A stretch of 6,140 bases of DNA from Lachnospiraceae bacterium (GTDB lineage Bacteria > Bacillota > Clostridia > Lachnospirales > Lachnospiraceae): assembly GCA_021199395.1 (NCBI GenBank), contig JAJQIE010000336.1, positions 1-6,140 of the forward strand, given 5' to 3'. Positions 5,401-6,140 of this stretch are shown here, one piece after another. The stretch's first letter is position 1. The number at the start of each line of letters is the position of its first letter. The notes beneath the pieces are model-generated. The model did not search any database and was not told the origin of the DNA. It saw only the letters and a program-made list of their open reading frames with translations. A program made the position numbers and the translations under genes.

Positions 5401-5430
5401 GGCAAACAGCCTGGTTTAAAATGACCTGAA

Positions 5431-5454
5431 AAAGTCAAGAAACTTCTTGCTTTT
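5431..5454 (+). terminator. Possible weak terminator of the ATPase gene
   Basis: CAAGAA (5436-5441) pairs with TTCTTG (5444-5449). The stem can be extended across one mismatch by AAAG (5431-5434) and TTTT (5451-5454). Only a short C-TTTT follows. It overlaps the proposed -35 of the next promoter, which reduces confidence. Confidence 0.3.
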
Positions 5455-5475
5455 CCATGCGAATTATGCTATTCT
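5447..5475 (+). promoter_or_regulatory. Candidate extended -10 promoter for rpmE
   Basis: TTGCTT (5447-5452) is followed after 17 bp by TATTCT (5470-5475), and TGC at 5467-5469 gives the TGn extended -10 motif. Transcription would start near 5482, producing a leader of about 280 bases before rpmE. The match is 4 of 6 at each hexamer, so the extension carries much of the argument. Confidence 0.4.
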
Positions 5476-5764
5476 CTGTATGTTGCTGAAGCGGATGTTC
5501 AATTTGTCCGGTTTTTTATCAGGTTCAGATTTCGAAAATCTGACAAAAGGAAACAGTCGGTTCAGATAAATGTGCAGGAACTGCAGGGACTTGCAGGGAT
5601 AGTCCGGGGAGACTTGCCGTGGTAACATTTGAGCGGCATTGACCGGGAATTGATTTCGAATGACAGGGATGGTAGAAGTGATAGCTTTGTTCGGAATGAA
5701 CGAGGCGGGGGGATCCGGGAGGCGAAATCAGCAGTTCACAGAATAAGAAGAAGAGGTGAGAAAG
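5476..5764 (+). promoter_or_regulatory. Long probable rpmE leader with several hairpins
   Basis: No gene is seen in this stretch. It holds a stem CGGATG/TGTCCG (5492-5497 with 5505-5510, two G-U pairs) followed by G and six T (5512-5517), which is terminator- or attenuator-like. It also holds an 8 bp stem TCAGATTT/AAATCTGA (5525-5532 with 5536-5543), TGCCG/CGGCA (5615-5619 with 5634-5638), and TTGTTC/GAACGA (5687-5692 with 5698-5703). A repeat GGTTCAGAT (5522-5530 and 5559-5567) lets 5538-5543 choose between two partners. Autoregulatory ribosomal-protein leaders are known for L31 genes in Firmicutes. Whether this belongs to that class cannot be decided without a covariance model. Confidence 0.4.
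5753..5759 (+). promoter_or_regulatory. Ribosome binding site that sets the rpmE start at 5765
   Basis: GAGGTGA (5753-5759) precedes ATG 5765 by five bases. The in-frame GTG at 5756 is part of this site and would be an implausible start. L31 proteins normally begin MKxxI, as the ATG start gives. Confidence 0.85.
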
Positions 5765-5965
5765 ATGAAAGAAGCGATTCAGCCTAAATATTATCAGGCA
5801 GAGGTGACCTGCAACTGTGGCAACACATTCGTGACAGGTTCTACAAAAAAGAGTATCCATGTGGAGATTTGTTCCAAGTGCCATCCGTTCTACTCCGGAC
5901 AGCAGAAAGCGACTGCAGCGCGCGGACGTATTGAGCGGTTTAATAAGAAGTATGGCCTTCAGTAA
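5765..5965 (+). CDS. rpmE: Ribosomal protein bL31 (zinc-binding type)
   Basis: The 66-residue product beginning [10 protein letters not shown] is a typical bL31 of the large ribosomal subunit, where it helps bridge the subunits near 5S rRNA and the head of the small subunit. Four cysteines at C16, C18, C36 and C39 (TCNCGN and [12 protein letters not shown]) form the zinc site of the C+ type, as opposed to the zinc-independent paralogue made under zinc starvation. The end, [14 protein letters not shown], is typical of Firmicutes. It is followed by an intrinsic terminator and then by a DUF1385 gene, matching the Firmicutes order rpmE, DUF1385, prmC, prfA. Confidence 0.97.
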   Translation: MKEAIQPKYYQAEVTCNCGNTFVTGSTKKSIHVEICSKCHPFYSGQQKATAARGRIERFNKKYGLQ

Positions 5966-5985
5966 AATAAACATGAAAACGCGTG

Positions 5986-6017
5986 GGTTGAGATTTCTGT
6001 GATCTCAACCTGTTTTT
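5986..6017 (+). terminator. Intrinsic terminator after rpmE
   Basis: GGTTGAGAT (5986-5994) pairs perfectly with ATCTCAACC (6002-6010) around a 7-base loop. TG and five T (6013-6017) follow almost directly. It lies 20 bp after the rpmE stop codon. Confidence 0.9.
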
Positions 6018-6059
6018 CATATAACAGAAAGTTCTTCGGGCTTTTTGTCATATGAAAAA
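6013..6059. terminator. Long near-perfect hairpin, bidirectional terminator-like
   Basis: TTTTTCATAT (6013-6022) pairs with ATATGAAAAA (6050-6059). After one A-C mismatch, ACAGAAAGTTC (6024-6034) pairs with GGGCTTTTTGT (6038-6048), giving about 21 paired positions with three G-U pairs and a TTC loop (an alternative register gives a C-TTCG-G tetraloop). Its 5' arm contains the T-run of the rpmE terminator, so the two hairpins share sequence. T-runs appear inside both strands' arms. It overlaps the -35 region of the downstream promoter. Confidence 0.5.
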
Positions 6060-6071
6060 TATACGTATAAT
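6045..6071 (+). promoter_or_regulatory. Candidate promoter for the DUF1385 gene
   Basis: A perfect -10 TATAAT (6066-6071) is preceded by TTGTCA (6045-6050, 5 of 6) at a short 15 bp spacing. The start point would be near 6078, about 24 bases before the ATG. The -35 lies within the 3' arm of the long hairpin. Confidence 0.45.
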
Positions 6072-6101
6072 GCACACAGAAATGCTGTGAAAGGAAAGCT
6101 T

Positions 6102-6140
6102 ATGAAACCATCTGGTATAGGAGGACAGGCTGTCATTGAG
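6102..6140 (+). CDS. DUF1385 (YqhQ-like) protein, N-terminal 13 residues (partial)
   Basis: ATG 6102, preceded by AAGGAAAG (6091-6097 region), opens a frame MKPSGIGGQAVIE that continues to the window edge. GGQAV(I/V)E followed by GV is the signature opening of DUF1385 membrane proteins such as Bacillus YqhQ, whose function is not established. Position directly after rpmE agrees, since many Firmicutes have this gene between rpmE and prmC/prfA. The call rests on 13 residues plus synteny. Confidence 0.8.
   Translation, partial: MKPSGIGGQAVIE

Noticed and set aside
3602..5417. AGCCTGATTT (3602-3611) and AGCCTGGTTT (5408-5417) as direct repeats flanking the ATPase gene
   Set aside because: A 9 of 10 match between two stretches of about 160 bp is expected by chance about once, so it does not establish a target duplication.
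5525..5974. 149-codon minus-strand frame covering the rpmE leader and rpmE
   Set aside because: It spans a certain ribosomal protein gene antisense, has low-complexity composition, and starts inside the rpmE 3' region with no plausible promoter.
1..6140. CRISPR array, tRNA, rRNA, transposase or integrase
   Set aside because: No regularly spaced repeats, no tRNA-like cloverleaf or conserved rRNA segment, and no recombinase motifs were seen on either strand.

Overview
The window holds the distal end of an ethanolamine-utilization (eut) metabolosome operon, a single accessory ATPase/nuclease gene, and the start of a housekeeping block, all on the + strand. The likely source is a Clostridia-class Firmicute, probably a gut Lachnospiraceae. 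This rests on strong purine-rich ribosome binding sites, the clostridial type of short EutQ, a Cys4 (zinc-type) L31, and the rpmE then DUF1385 (YqhQ) gene order known from Firmicutes. No marker here fixes the genus.

Bases 1-3589 are the eut part. In order they hold the last 26 codons of a gene that looks like a BMC-domain shell protein, eutH (ethanolamine permease), eutQ (cupin), two adjacent and clearly divergent eutS-type shell genes, and eutP (P-loop protein). EutH brings ethanolamine into the cell, the two EutS proteins are shell tiles of the microcompartment, and EutQ and EutP are accessory proteins for which acetate kinase activity has been reported in Salmonella. The catalytic genes (eutABC, eutE, eutD) and any EutV/EutW regulators would lie upstream of the window. 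The last three genes (eutS, eutS, eutP) are packed with 12-14 bp gaps. The eutH-eutQ gap (276 bp) is instead full of nested and mutually exclusive inverted repeats, the most unusual non-coding feature here.

Bases 3590-5400 hold an AT-rich spacer and one gene for an AAA-ATPase-like protein with a C-terminal PD-(D/E)XK nuclease domain. It has its own promoter and looks compositionally foreign next to the eut genes. Its function is unknown.

Bases 5401-6140 return to core genes. A long probable leader precedes rpmE (ribosomal protein L31), followed by a clear intrinsic terminator, a second long hairpin, a promoter, and the first 13 codons of a DUF1385/YqhQ family gene that runs off the end.

No CRISPR array, tRNA, rRNA, transposase or integrase was found. 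The strongest leads are the switch-like or MITE-like repeat between eutH and eutQ, the duplicated and remodelled EutS pair, and the ATPase/nuclease gene set between the eut operon and rpmE.
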